From Methylocystis sp. B8 (GTDB lineage: Bacteria > Pseudomonadota > Alphaproteobacteria > Rhizobiales > Beijerinckiaceae), in assembly GCF_005771425.1 (NCBI RefSeq), contig NZ_VBTZ01000011.1, positions 27,118-91,117 on the forward strand: a stretch of DNA of 64,000 nucleotides, written 5' to 3'. A model generated the notes under the pieces. The model was not told the origin of the DNA and did not search any database. It worked only from the letters and a program-made list of their open reading frames with translations. Made by a program: the position numbers and the translations under genes. Below, piece after piece: positions 52,227 to 61,254 of the stretch (position 1 is the stretch's first letter; each line of letters opens with the position of its first letter).

Positions 52227-52670
52227 ATGCCTCTTTACGAGCATGTCTATCTCGCCCGTCAGGACGTTTCTCCCCAGCAGGTGGAGGCTCTGACCGGGCA
52301 GTTTAAAAACGTCATCGCGTCGCTCGGCGGCACGGTGGGTAAGACCGAATATTGGGGCGTCAAATCGCTTGCCTATCGGATCAAGAAGAACCGCAAGGCG
52401 CATTTCACCCTGATGAACATCGACGCGCCGCCGGCGGCGATCGCCGAAATGGAGCGCCAGCAGGGCATCAACGAAGACATTTTGCGCGTGCTGACGCTGC
52501 GCGTCGACGCGCTGGAGGAAGGTCCCTCCGCGCAGCTTCGCAAGCGTGAAGACGACGATCGTGGCGGCGAGCGTCGCGGCCCCCGCGGCGACAGAGGCGA
52601 TCGCGGAGAGCGGGGCGAACGTCGCCCGCGCCGCGAGGAAAGCAAGGTTGAAGAAGGAGACGAAGAATGA
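52227..52670 (+). CDS. rpsF: Small ribosomal subunit protein bS6
   Basis: 147 residues. N terminus [21 protein letters not shown] and the core [26 protein letters not shown] are diagnostic. The S6 fold ends near 100; an Arg/Gly/Glu-rich tail ([39 protein letters not shown]) follows, as common in Alphaproteobacteria. It binds S18 and the central domain of 16S rRNA. It overlaps rpsR by four bases. Confidence 0.98.
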   Translation: MPLYEHVYLARQDVSPQQVEALTGQFKNVIASLGGTVGKTEYWGVKSLAYRIKKNRKAHFTLMNIDAPPAAIAEMERQQGINEDILRVLTLRVDALEEGPSAQLRKREDDDRGGERRGPRGDRGDRGERGERRPRREESKVEEGDEE

Positions 52671-52903
52671 GCTCCGCGCCCCGTCGTCCTTTCTTCCGCC
52701 GCCGCAAGTCCTGCCCGTTCTCCGGCACGAATGCGCCGAAGATCGACTATAAGGACACGCGTCTGCTCTCTCGCTACATCAGCGAGCGCGGCAAGATCGT
52801 GCCCTCGCGCATCACCGCCGTTTCGGCCAAGAAGCAGCGCGAACTCGCGCAGGCGATCAAGCGCGCCCGCTTCCTTGGCCTTTTGCCTTACGTGATCCGC
52901 TAG
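52667..52903 (+). CDS. rpsR: Small ribosomal subunit protein bS18
   Basis: 78 residues. [68 protein letters not shown] covers the S18 fold with the CPF (zinc-ligand-derived) start. Binds bS6 and 16S rRNA. Co-translated with rpsF through a four-base overlap and followed by a terminator. Confidence 0.98.
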   Translation: MSSAPRRPFFRRRKSCPFSGTNAPKIDYKDTRLLSRYISERGKIVPSRITAVSAKKQRELAQAIKRARFLGLLPYVIR

Positions 52904-52927
52904 AAGATCGCGTTTTTGAAGCCTGCG

Positions 52928-52959
52928 GCCGCGTTCTGAAAAGAGCGCGGCTTTTTCTT
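52928..52959 (+). terminator. Terminator of the rpsF-rpsR operon
   Basis: GCCGCGTTC (52928-52936) pairs with GAGCGCGGC (52943-52951) with one G-U pair, followed by TTTTTCTTG, 25 bases after the rpsR stop. Confidence 0.8.
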
Positions 52960-53013
52960 GGGCCGACTGCGCAGTCGCTGCGCCAGTTTCTTCCCCGAGC
53001 AAGGCCGAAAAGC

Positions 53014-54846
53014 TCACCCCGTGGCCGCCTGCGGCGCTGTAGCCTCGTAAAGCCCGTCGAGCGGCGTCGTTGAAACGGTCGGCTCGGTCATGAATTGCGC
53101 CGCCGCGAGAGTGGCGAAGCGGCCGCCCTTCGCGGCCAACTCGTCGAAGGCGCCGCTCTCGACGATCTCGCCCTGATCGAAGACGAGAATGCGGTCGGCG
53201 TTGCGCACCGTCGCCAGCCGATGGGCGATGACGAAGGTCGTGCGCCCTTTCATCGCCGCCTCTAACGCCTTCTGGATCAGACGTTCGGTCGTCGCGTCTA
53301 GTGCGCTCGTCGCCTCGTCGAACACCATGATCGGCGGATTTTTCAAAAGCGCCCGCGCGATCGAGAGCCGCTGGCGTTCGCCGCCGGAGAGCGAGCGGCC
53401 GCGTTCGCTGACGCGGGTCGCCCGCCCGTCGCTCTGAAGCGAGACAAACTCCGTCGCCTGCGCCAGTTCGAGCGCCTGAGCGATCTCCTCATCTGTCGCG
53501 TCCGGATTGCCGATGCGCAGATTTTCCTCGATCGATCGCGCGAACAGCATCGGCTCCTGAAAAACGACGCCGATGTTGCGGCGAAGCGAACTCAAAGTGA
53601 ATTCGCGAATGTCGACGCCGTCGATTTTGACCGCGCCGCTGTCTGGATCGAACACTCGATGCAAGAGCGCGAGCGTCGTTGATTTTCCCGAGCCGGTTGA
53701 GCCGACGAGCGCGATCGTCTCTCCGGGCTTCGCCGCAAACGACACGTCGCGCACAGCCGGCCGGCGTCCGTCATAGGAGAAGGTCACGTTCTCGAATTCG
53801 ACTGCGCCGATAAGCCGATCGGCGTCGCGCGCATGCGGGCGATCAGCGACCGTCGGCTGCGTGTCGAGCACGGCGAAGAATTCCGCAATCTTCGCGGACT
53901 GCTGAAACAGGACATTGACGAAGCCGACGACCTGTTCAAGCCGTGCGATCAACATGGTCGCAAAGCTCATGAAGGCGACGATCTCGCCGATTGTCGCGAG
54001 GCCGCGCAAATGCAGCCACACGCCGAGCAGGAAAATCGCAAGAATCGTCAGCGTCGCTGAAGCGCGGCTGGCGACGACCACGAACGCCCACCAGGAGAGC
54101 ACTGGCAACTGTGCTGCGAGCACATCGTCGATGATGCGGTTCAGCGCATGCGACTCGCTTTCGATGCGCGTGAAGCTCTGCACCACTGGAATGTTGCCGA
54201 GCGCATCCGAGGCGTGTTCGACGAGCGTGGAATTATAGCGCTCGACCTGGCCTTGCAGATCTTCCGTGCGTCGCAAGACGAAGCTTGTCGCGAAATAGAA
54301 GATCGCGACGAGCGCCATCAGCAGCGAGCCGAGACGCCAATTGACGAAAAGCGTCGCAGGCAGCAGCACGAAGAGCGCGACGAAGGAGGCGCAATTCTCG
54401 CGAAAGAACGACAGCCAAAGTCCCCACATGGCGTTGGCACCGTCGAGCATCGTCTTCAGCAGACGTCCCGAATGGACATTGGTGTGAAAACTCAGCGGCA
54501 GGCTCAAGACATGGTCGAAATAGTCTGACATCACCGCGAGGCGCCGGCGATGCGCGAGGCGATCGGCGTTAAGGCCGACGAGAATGGCGCCGCCGATCGA
54601 AAAGAGACCGAAGGCCGCCCAGGCGGACACGAGGGGCAACAAATCGTTCCATGTCAGAGTCTCGCCCGGCGCCTGGGCGCGCGTCATGAGGTCGATGATG
54701 TGGCCGAACAGCATCGGCTCGGCGAAGGCGGCGACGGCGAGCGCCAGATTGGCGGCGACAAGGATAATCGCCAGCCGCGCCTCAGGCCGCAGCAGCCGCA
54801 GCACGCGCGCGTAAACGCTAAAGACGGACATTTTTTTTGCCTGCAA
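53014..54846 (-). CDS. ndvA: NdvA-like ABC exporter (cyclic beta-1,2-glucan type)
   Basis: 610 residues from 54846, or 605 from the ATG at 54831; neither start has a strong ribosome site. An N-terminal six-helix export domain (VYARVLRLLRPEARLAIILVAANLALAVAAFAEPMLFGHIIDLMTRA) is fused to an ATPase: Walker A ALVGSTGSGKSTTLALL, signature ERGRSLSGGERQRLSIARALL, Walker B IMVFDEATSALD. The N-terminal sequence and PLSFHTNVHSGRLLKTML resemble NdvA/ChvA, which exports cyclic beta-1,2-glucan, and the chvGI genes lie nearby. A different oligosaccharide or lipid substrate is possible. Confidence 0.85.
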   Translation of the reverse strand: MQAKKMSVFSVYARVLRLLRPEARLAIILVAANLALAVAAFAEPMLFGHIIDLMTRAQAPGETLTWNDLLPLVSAWAAFGLFSIGGAILVGLNADRLAHRRRLAVMSDYFDHVLSLPLSFHTNVHSGRLLKTMLDGANAMWGLWLSFFRENCASFVALFVLLPATLFVNWRLGSLLMALVAIFYFATSFVLRRTEDLQGQVERYNSTLVEHASDALGNIPVVQSFTRIESESHALNRIIDDVLAAQLPVLSWWAFVVVASRASATLTILAIFLLGVWLHLRGLATIGEIVAFMSFATMLIARLEQVVGFVNVLFQQSAKIAEFFAVLDTQPTVADRPHARDADRLIGAVEFENVTFSYDGRRPAVRDVSFAAKPGETIALVGSTGSGKSTTLALLHRVFDPDSGAVKIDGVDIREFTLSSLRRNIGVVFQEPMLFARSIEENLRIGNPDATDEEIAQALELAQATEFVSLQSDGRATRVSERGRSLSGGERQRLSIARALLKNPPIMVFDEATSALDATTERLIQKALEAAMKGRTTFVIAHRLATVRNADRILVFDQGEIVESGAFDELAAKGGRFATLAAAQFMTEPTVSTTPLDGLYEATAPQAATG

Positions 54847-54944
54847 GCAGGAGGAGAGTCAGCAATGTGCGACGACTCGCAACTTCGGCGCTTGCGCCAC
54901 TGTGTTCAAGTGGCGCGCGACAGTGGCGGGCGCTCTACGCGGCT

Positions 54945-55262
54945 CTATTCATCCTCGCCAAAGCGATTGGCGACGAGCGCTTCCAGGGCATCGAGGGCCG
55001 CCCTGGCCTGAGGCCCCGTTGCGGTGACGGTGATCGTTGAACCTTGGCCTGCGCCGAGCGTCAGAATGCCCATGATCGAGCTGCCGCCGACGGTTTCGTC
55101 GCCTCGTGAGACGGTGATGACAGCGTCAAATTTTTCGCAACATTGCACGAATTTCGCGGTCGCGCGGGCGTGCAGCCCTTTCTTGTTGACGATCGCGAGC
55201 TCGCGGGAGAAGGACTCTTCGGCTGCGGCCTGAGGCAATTTATCGGTCACGAGTTCATTCAT
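54945..55262 (-). CDS. ptsH: HPr phosphocarrier protein
   Basis: 105 residues, about 15 longer at the N terminus than the minimal form. His31 in KKGLHARATAKFV is the PEP-dependent phosphorylation site. Ser62 in GGSSIMGILTLGA aligns with the regulatory Ser phosphorylated by HprK. With EIIA and HprK nearby and no sugar transporter, it belongs to a regulatory PTS. Coupled to the EIIA gene by an ATGA overlap. Confidence 0.96.
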   Translation of the reverse strand: MNELVTDKLPQAAAEESFSRELAIVNKKGLHARATAKFVQCCEKFDAVITVSRGDETVGGSSIMGILTLGAGQGSTITVTATGPQARAALDALEALVANRFGEDE

Positions 55263-55660
55263 TTTGCGTTGAGCACTTTGCTGGCGATGTAAACATATTT
55301 GCGGCCAGCGTCCTGCGCCTGCAGCACCGCTTGCTCCAAGGGCTGCGTGTCGCGGACCGAAGCCAATTTTATCAGCATCGGCAAATTGACTCCCGCGAGC
55401 ACTTCCACTTTTCCGCCATCCATCACCGATATTGCGAGATTGGAGGGCGTTCCGCCGAACATGTCAGTCAGCAGCACGACGCCTTCGCCGGTGTCTGCCT
55501 CACGGATCGCCTCGATGATATCGGCGCGACGGCGCTCCATATCGTCCTCAGGCCCAATCGAGATCGCCGCGATCTGCTTTTGAGGCCCCACGACGTGTTC
55601 GAGCGCCGCGCGAAACTCAGTGGCAAGGTGGCCGTGGGTCACCAAGACCATTCCGATCAT
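55259..55660 (-). CDS. PTS EIIA component, mannose (ManX) family
   Basis: 133 residues. GMVLVTHGHLATEFRAALEHVVG shows the phosphorylated His9 (VTHG), and LLTDMFGGTPSNLAISVM is the EIIA-Man fold mark. In Rhizobiales this protein links PTS phosphorylation to ChvGI and other regulators rather than to sugar uptake. The gene ends inside the ptsH start (ATGA). Confidence 0.96.
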   Translation of the reverse strand: MIGMVLVTHGHLATEFRAALEHVVGPQKQIAAISIGPEDDMERRRADIIEAIREADTGEGVVLLTDMFGGTPSNLAISVMDGGKVEVLAGVNLPMLIKLASVRDTQPLEQAVLQAQDAGRKYVYIASKVLNAK

Positions 55661-55846
55661 ACGACCCTACCACTCATGAAGGCGTCTCTTGCGCGCCGAA
55701 GTCCGCAAAATCTCTCGGCCCGCATGTGGCGCGCTGCGCTTTATTGCACACGTGAAGCCGTTGCGCCCGCCGCAATCGCCTCGCTCAACAGGGGCGACAT
55801 TTTGTGCAATGCGGCGAAATAGGCAAGCGAAAACAGCACGGCTCCG

Positions 55847-56311
55847 TCAATTTGTCGCAAGGTTTTGAATGCAGGCTGCAATCCGCGTCAAAGCCCCGAC
55901 GCTGGCGGCGTTTTCGAACATACGCGGCAATGTCACGCCGCTCAATTCGGTCGTCGTATCGCTTTCGTCCGGATATCGTTTGGGGGACTTCTCCAAGGCG
56001 AGAAGATCAATCACGGCCCGCAAGACGCAGGCGGGCTCATAGTCGACGCGCAACAGTCCCAATCCTCGCGCTTCTATCATGCCGCGGATCGATGGATGTG
56101 GATGGGCGATCAGCCGGCCGTGGCGGGCCTCGAGAGCCACGCGGTCGTCGCCGACAAGCGCCGCGAATGCGCCGCGCGTCCGCCAATTGTCGATGAGCCG
56201 TAATGTCAGGGCGCTCTTGCCGGCGCCGGATGGACCGCGCAGCAGCAGGCCAATCTCGCCGAGAACCAGCGCACTGGCGTGTATATAGCAGGGCGCTTGT
56301 GGCGGCGTCAT
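55847..56311 (-). CDS. hprK: HPr kinase/phosphorylase, short alphaproteobacterial form
   Basis: 154 residues from the ATG at 56311, which overlaps the chvG stop (ATGA); a longer reading by six residues is less likely. Only the catalytic domain is present: Walker A GLLLRGPSGAGKSALTLRLID (about 21-41) and the VGDDRVALEA and GMIEARGLGLLRVDY signatures. It phosphorylates HPr on Ser62 and dephosphorylates it. The 186-base gap before EIIA has no gene. Confidence 0.93.
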   Translation of the reverse strand: MTPPQAPCYIHASALVLGEIGLLLRGPSGAGKSALTLRLIDNWRTRGAFAALVGDDRVALEARHGRLIAHPHPSIRGMIEARGLGLLRVDYEPACVLRAVIDLLALEKSPKRYPDESDTTTELSGVTLPRMFENAASVGALTRIAACIQNLATN

Positions 56312-58215
56312 CTCGCCGCCGGCAACCAAACGACGAAGCGCGCGCCGAGCACGATATCGCTGCGGCGGGGCTCATCGGTGCCCCGCGGATGCGCACGGGT
56401 GCGGTTGAGCGCGCGGATGCGCCCGCCATGCGCCTCGATAATCTGCCGCGAGATCGAGAGCCCCAGGCCGGAATTTTGACCGAATCCCTGTTGCGGCCGG
56501 TCGGTGTAGAACCGCTCGAAGATGCGGTCGAACGCCTCGTCGGGAATCCCCGGACCGTCGTCGTCTATGATGATCTCATAGCCGTCAAGCTGCTGACCCC
56601 CAGGCCCCTTGGCCCGCTCCGGCCAGAGCAGCACTCGTACGGTCCCGCCGGGCTTCGAAAACGATCGGGCGTTGTCGATGAGATTGTTAAACACCTGGCC
56701 GAGACGCGAGTCGTGTCCGATGACGCGCCAGCGGCCGCGCGGCGAGTCATAGGCGGAGGCGCGCATCGTCAGCTGAATCGTGACGCCGTCGCCGCGATCG
56801 GTGGCGCGCGCGACGTCAACAACGGTCGACAGCGCCGCCGAGAGATCGACGACGCCCATATCAGCGCGCGCGAGTTCGGCGTCGAGACGGGATGCGTCCG
56901 AAATATCGCTGATCAAGCGATCCAGCCGACCGACGTCGTGTTTGATGATGGCCAGCAATTTGTCGCGCGCCGCATCGGTCTTGGCGATCGGCAGCGTCTC
57001 GACGGCGCTGCGCAGAGACGTCAGGGGATTCTTGAGTTCATGCGCCACGTCTGCGGCGAAATGCTCGATCGCGTCGATGCGTTTATAGAGCGCCTTCGTC
57101 ATGTCGCGCAGCGCGCCGGAAAGATGGCCGATCTCGTCGGGACGGTCTGAGAAATCCGGGATTTCCTGGCGGGACTTCACGCCGCGCCGCACGCGATCGG
57201 CCGCCTCGGCAAGGCGTCGCATCGGCTCGGTGATCGTGTTGGTGAAGAAAAGCGAGATCAGCAGCATCACGCCGGCCGAAACCAGAAAGATGCGGATGAT
57301 GCCCCAGCGCTCCGCGACGATGATGGCGTCGATGTCGCCGCCCATTGTCGACAGAAGCAACGCGCCGCGCACCGAGCGGAAACGCTGAACGGGGACGGCG
57401 ACGGAAATGATGGTTTCGCCTCTGGCGTTCGCGCGCACGACCGAATGAATGCGGCCGTTAAGCGCGTTGTCGACCTCGGGATAGGCTTTGCCATTGCCCA
57501 TGCCGATGTCTTCGTAAAGCGGCAGCTCCGGCCGATGCGATAGGCGCTGGACGAAATTCAGCGATCTTTCGAGGAAGGATGAGGCGTCCAAAGTCGTGGG
57601 CTGGTCGCTCGCCGGCGGCAATTCGAAGCGCAGAATGTTTGAGCGCCCTGAGACCGAGCGGGAGTCGAGCAGCAAGAAGCCGTCGCGGTCATAGATGCGC
57701 GCCCTGAGCCGCGTCGGCGACACCAGACGCCGCAGCAGGGGCCCGACGCGCTCGGGATTGAGCGAAAATTCGAGCGGCGACCCGCTGTCGGATCCGCTCG
57801 CGCTTTCCCCAGGCGCGAGCCTCAGCAGTTTTTCAGGATCGATCGAGATGGCGTCGGTATCGACCGTCGCCGACGCCGCTATGGCGGCCGCGATGATTTC
57901 GCCCTGCGTATGCAGGCTCTGTACGCGCGCGTCGATCAATCCCTCGCGGAACTGGTTGAGATAAAGGAAGCCGGCGAGCAGCGCGACGAGCCCGCCAAGA
58001 TTGAGAACGACGATGCGGCGTGTGAGTGAGGACGAAAGATGCGACTGAATGGTGCGCAGCGCTCGCGCCAGCCGCACGGAGATCGTCCGCGACCGCCGCG
58101 TCCGCGTCGCAGCCGCGTCGCGGACGGGGGCCGCAACAGCGGCTTGGCGGGGCGCTTCCGCGACCGCCTCATTAGTTGCGCTCACGTCGCCCGTGCTCTC
58201 GATGCTTGCATCCAT
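56308..58215 (-). CDS. chvG: ChvG (ExoS) sensor histidine kinase
   Basis: 635 residues, longer than many orthologs because of a 50-residue Ala/Arg-rich N-terminal cytosolic tail. Two transmembrane helices (ILNLGGLVALLAGFLYL region near 68-84 and WGIIRIFLVSAGVMLLISLFF near 305-325) flank a large periplasmic sensor domain. Then HAMP, H box FAADVAHELKNPLTSLRSA with the phospho-His near residue 390, and an ATPase (NLIDNARSFSKPG, DDDGPGIP, GLGLSISRQI). Senses acid pH or envelope stress (repressed by ExoR in relatives). Overlaps hprK by four bases. Confidence 0.95.
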   Translation of the reverse strand: MDASIESTGDVSATNEAVAEAPRQAAVAAPVRDAAATRTRRSRTISVRLARALRTIQSHLSSSLTRRIVVLNLGGLVALLAGFLYLNQFREGLIDARVQSLHTQGEIIAAAIAASATVDTDAISIDPEKLLRLAPGESASGSDSGSPLEFSLNPERVGPLLRRLVSPTRLRARIYDRDGFLLLDSRSVSGRSNILRFELPPASDQPTTLDASSFLERSLNFVQRLSHRPELPLYEDIGMGNGKAYPEVDNALNGRIHSVVRANARGETIISVAVPVQRFRSVRGALLLSTMGGDIDAIIVAERWGIIRIFLVSAGVMLLISLFFTNTITEPMRRLAEAADRVRRGVKSRQEIPDFSDRPDEIGHLSGALRDMTKALYKRIDAIEHFAADVAHELKNPLTSLRSAVETLPIAKTDAARDKLLAIIKHDVGRLDRLISDISDASRLDAELARADMGVVDLSAALSTVVDVARATDRGDGVTIQLTMRASAYDSPRGRWRVIGHDSRLGQVFNNLIDNARSFSKPGGTVRVLLWPERAKGPGGQQLDGYEIIIDDDGPGIPDEAFDRIFERFYTDRPQQGFGQNSGLGLSISRQIIEAHGGRIRALNRTRAHPRGTDEPRRSDIVLGARFVVWLPAAR

Positions 58216-58238
58216 CTCGCGTCCTCTCCGCGAGAGCT

Positions 58239-58943
58239 TTAGGCTTCCTTGAATCGATAGCCCACGCCGTAGAGCGTCTCGATCATTTCGAAATCGATGT
58301 CCACCACCTTGAATTTCTTGCGTAAACGCTTGATGTGGCTGTCGATCGTGCGATCGTCGACATAGACCTGGTCGTCATATGCGGCGTCCATAAGCGCATT
58401 GCGGCTCTTCACCACGCCGGGACGTTGCGCCAGCGACTGCAAAATCAGAAATTCCGTCACCGTCAGCACGACCGGGTCGCCGCGCCAAGTGCAGGTGTGG
58501 CGCTCCGGGTCCATGACGAGCGCGCCGCGTTCCAGGACCTTGGCCTCGGACTCCTTCTGCGCCGCGGCCTCCTTGGGATTGGCGCGGCGCAGGATCGCCT
58601 TAACCCGCTCGACCAGCAGGCGCTGAGAGAAGGGCTTATGGATGAAATCGTCGGCGCCCATCTTCAGACCGAAGAGCTCATCGATCTCCTCGTCCTTCGA
58701 GGTCAGGAAAATTACCGGGAGGTCCGACTTCTGCCGCAGTCGGCGCAAAAGCTCCATGCCGTCCATGCGCGGCATCTTAATGTCGAAGATCGCGAGATCC
58801 GGCGGATTGGCGCGCAACCCATCAAGCGCCTGGGCGCCATCGGTATAGGTCTGGACGCGATAGCCCTCACCCTCCAGAGCGATTGAGACGGAGGTGAGAA
58901 TGTTGCGATCGTCGTCGACGAGTGCGATGGTCGGCATCTTCAA
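58239..58943 (-). CDS. chvI: ChvI response regulator
   Basis: 234 residues. Receiver with [10 protein letters not shown] (acidic pocket), phospho-Asp54 in [12 protein letters not shown], and [29 protein letters not shown]. The C-terminal OmpR-type DNA-binding helix is [73 protein letters not shown]. These are the near-invariant ChvI sequences. Cognate of ChvG, 23 bases upstream of chvG. Regulates succinoglycan, motility and acid response in relatives. Confidence 0.97.
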   Translation of the reverse strand: MKMPTIALVDDDRNILTSVSIALEGEGYRVQTYTDGAQALDGLRANPPDLAIFDIKMPRMDGMELLRRLRQKSDLPVIFLTSKDEEIDELFGLKMGADDFIHKPFSQRLLVERVKAILRRANPKEAAAQKESEAKVLERGALVMDPERHTCTWRGDPVVLTVTEFLILQSLAQRPGVVKSRNALMDAAYDDQVYVDDRTIDSHIKRLRKKFKVVDIDFEMIETLYGVGYRFKEA

Positions 58944-59415
58944 CCTTTGCTATTTGCGGCCGCTGTCATGTCTGGACCGGCGCGACGTGATTGCGCTTTC
59001 CGCGCGAGCGCCCGGATCCTCAAGGGGCGCGACGTCAACGCTTGCCGTTCGACACTCTTATCGACTCGATGGCGGAACGTGCGAAGTTTCGCCGTCGACG
59101 CTGACAAAGTCCGAGGCCAAGGCGGCTGAAATGTGGCCAACATTCGAGCCAAAGGCGCCGCCGCCTCGGCGCCGCTTGTTCATTTATACACAGAATTGCC
59201 GAAAAAATCACCTTGTACATGAGTTTTGGCGCTTATTCCCAATAGCGGCAATGATATAGGTCGGCTCCCCAGGCGAGAGCCACGCCGTTAGGACTTGGAA
59301 AGCGCTGGCGTTAAGCCAATCTGCTCTATGTTGTTTTTGAGCCTTGGACGCCCCTTGGGCGCCAAAAGAAAATCAGAAGAGCGCGCGAGCGAGCGTAAGC
59401 CTTCAGGGAGGGCCA
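58944..59415. other. chvI upstream region, no gene supported
   Basis: 472 bases. In many relatives a phosphoenolpyruvate carboxykinase gene diverges from chvI here; none is seen. Short open frames on both strands show no family content. The AT-rich segment near 59180-59260 is a promoter candidate for the hypothetical gene that follows. Confidence 0.45.
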
Positions 59416-59841
59416 ATGAGCGGAGACTGGGCATATCAGGTTCGAGTCAATCTCGTTGACGAAGCGGCCAAGCTTGCGCGCAAAGATCCGGGCAATCCGA
59501 CGCTGAAACCCCTGAACGACATTTTGGCGAAGCACCACGCCAAGCTTCGCAATCAGCTCGACGCCTTTTCTGAATATGTCGCGGCGGCCGAACAGCACGG
59601 GCAAGAGAATTTTCCACTCTACAAATGGACCAAGGCGGTGATTGAAGACCCGGCGAAAATCGAGAAACACAGCAAAGCTTTCTCCATCCATGTCGCCGGC
59701 GAGGAAGTCTACGGAAAGGACGTCGCCGACGCGCTGGAGGCGGAAATTCAACCGCTCGTCGGCGGACCTCTCGTCGCGCGCCTCTCTAAGCACGACAGCA
59801 ATCCCGCCAATAATCCGCAGCCGCCGGCGCAATATCGTTAA
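59416..59841 (+). CDS. Conserved-looking hypothetical protein
   Basis: 141 residues from the ATG at 59416 (GGGAGGG upstream); a start 72 bases earlier lacks such a site. No recognised domain. The sequence is soluble, charged and probably mostly helical (VNLVDEAAKLARKDPGN, LNDILAKHHAKLRNQLDAFSEYV, KHSKAFSIHVAGEEVYGKDVADALEAEI), with a Pro/Asn-rich tail. Stands alone, followed by palindromic repeats. Function unknown. Confidence 0.7.
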   Translation: MSGDWAYQVRVNLVDEAAKLARKDPGNPTLKPLNDILAKHHAKLRNQLDAFSEYVAAAEQHGQENFPLYKWTKAVIEDPAKIEKHSKAFSIHVAGEEVYGKDVADALEAEIQPLVGGPLVARLSKHDSNPANNPQPPAQYR

Positions 59842-59887
59842 GGTTGCGCGGCGGTCGCTCCCTCTCCCGCGAAGCGGCTGGCTTCCC

Positions 59888-59985
59888 GCGTCATGGCCGC
59901 GCTTGTCGCGGCCATCCACGTCGTGGCGGGCCTCCCAAGATGAATTTGGCGCCGGATGCCCGGCACAAGACCGGGCATGACGGCG
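59888..59985. repeat. RIME-like palindromic repeat unit
   Basis: Two hairpins: ATGGCCGCG (59893-59901) with CGCGGCCAT (59907-59915), and ATGCCCGG (59956-59963) with CCGGGCAT (59971-59978). The CGTCATGGCCGxGCTTGTCxCGGCCATCCACG form is a frequent dispersed intergenic element in Rhizobiales genomes. Confidence 0.65.
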
Positions 59986-60043
59986 GGCTCCCCGCCGCCG
60001 CTAACCTGAATTCGGAGCCCTGGGGGAAGGCCGGGGAGGGCGA

Positions 60044-60283
60044 TTACGCCGTCGCGAGAAAACCTGCGATCTCATCCTTCAAGACGAGCCGCTGCTTTTT
60101 GAGGTCTTCGATCGTCGCGTCGTCCGCGGGCTCGACATTCGTCTCCATGCGGTGAATAGCGCGATTGAGCGTGTGATAGTCTTCGGCGATGCGCGCGAAG
60201 TGGGCGTTATTGGCCTTCAGCGCGTGAATGGCCTCGGCCTGTTCGGGAAATTCTTCGTGCAATTCGTGCGCAACGTGGCTCAT
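60044..60283 (-). CDS. DUF465 (YdcH) family small protein
   Basis: 79 residues from the ATG at 60283 (AAAGGT upstream). Start MSHVAHELHEEFPEQAEAIHALKANNAHFARIAEDYHTLNRAIHRMETNVEPADDATIEDLKKQRLVLKDEIAGFL is the all-helical DUF465 pattern, a probable small coiled-coil protein of unknown role, widespread in Alphaproteobacteria. The longer frame running on toward the rpsL gene is rejected. Confidence 0.85.
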   Translation of the reverse strand: MSHVAHELHEEFPEQAEAIHALKANNAHFARIAEDYHTLNRAIHRMETNVEPADDATIEDLKKQRLVLKDEIAGFLATA

Positions 60284-60871
60284 TCGGCATACCTTTGGTT
60301 CGTGAATTCGGCGGCGTCGCCGCGGCCGCGATGATGTGGCCGCCTTGAGCCGAGCGCAACGCCTCGAGCGTGCGACAAACTGCGCAGAAGAATCTCGAGG
60401 AGAATTGGAGGCGAACTCGGTTCTGGTAAGAAAGATCAAAACCGACACCAAAGCCGACGACCCGCGACAATATTCGAAAAATCGCGCAATCTGCGCTTGA
60501 CGCATCTGATCTTCGCGATTAGGTTCCGCGCACTTTCGACAGGCCGTAAGTTCACGCCGTCGGCGAGCGCCTCGCTCTCGATCCTTCGAACTTAAACGCT
60601 GTCGCCTTGCCTGTGACCGCCAAGCGTAATTGGTAATCATACCGGCGCTCGGACGCGTTTTCGAAAAAGTTGTAAGACTTTTTCGGGTCAAAACTCGTCC
60701 AAAGCTCGTCGGACAGGAAGGCACGATCCCGGAATCCGGGATCCTCTGCGTTAGAAGCGCCTTGGCCCTTACGGCCATCGGCGCTTCGCTCGTTTGCGCA
60801 TGCCTTAAGGGCTCTGCGCGCCGGGTCTGCCACGAAATCCGCCATTCGCAATCCGCGAAGGACTTTATTGA
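60284..60871. other. Leader and promoter region of the str operon
   Basis: 588 bases without a supported gene. They hold the nested hairpin repeat (60651-60700) and, at 60725-60743, the palindrome GATCCCGGAATCCGGGATC. The promoter of rpsL-rpsG-fusA-tuf should lie in the right part, but no clear -35/-10 pair was chosen. Confidence 0.5.
60651..60700. repeat. Nested-arm hairpin repeat, copy 2
   Basis: Outer arms GGACGCGTTTT (60651-60661, approximately) and AAAACTCGTCC (60690-60700) pair at 10 of 11 positions. Inner core CGAAAAAGT (60662-60670) / ACTTTTTCG (60677-60685). The core matches copy 1 at 38935-38958, while the outer arms differ but remain complementary. Confidence 0.7.
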
Positions 60872-61243
60872 ATGCCGACGATCAGCCAGTTGATCCGCAA
60901 GCCGCGTCAAGCGCCCACCTATCGCGAGAAGGCTCGCCACCTGCAGTCTTGCCCGCAGAAGCGCGGCGTGTGCACCCGCGTCTATACGACGACGCCGAAG
61001 AAGCCGAACTCGGCGCTTCGCAAAGTCGCCAAGGTGCGCCTGACCAACGGGTTCGAGGTCATCGGCTACATCCCCGGCGAGGGCCATAACCTTCAGGAGC
61101 ACTCGGTCGTGATGATCCGCGGCGGCCGCGTGAAGGACCTTCCCGGCGTTCGCTATCACATTCTGCGCGGCGTTCTGGACACCCAGGGCGTCAAGGACCG
61201 CAAGCAGCGCCGTTCGAAATACGGCGCGAAGCGTCCGAAGTAA
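60872..61243 (+). CDS. rpsL: Small ribosomal subunit protein uS12
   Basis: 123 residues. [99 protein letters not shown] matches the S12 decoding-centre protein; KKPNSALRK and the streptomycin-site Lys are wild type. First gene of the str operon. Confidence 0.99.
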   Translation: MPTISQLIRKPRQAPTYREKARHLQSCPQKRGVCTRVYTTTPKKPNSALRKVAKVRLTNGFEVIGYIPGEGHNLQEHSVVMIRGGRVKDLPGVRYHILRGVLDTQGVKDRKQRRSKYGAKRPK

Positions 61244-61254
61244 GGAGCCGTTCG

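Noticed and set aside
60284..61159. Long N-terminal extension of the DUF465 frame
   Set aside because: It runs antisense through rpsL; the family begins at the ATG at 60283.
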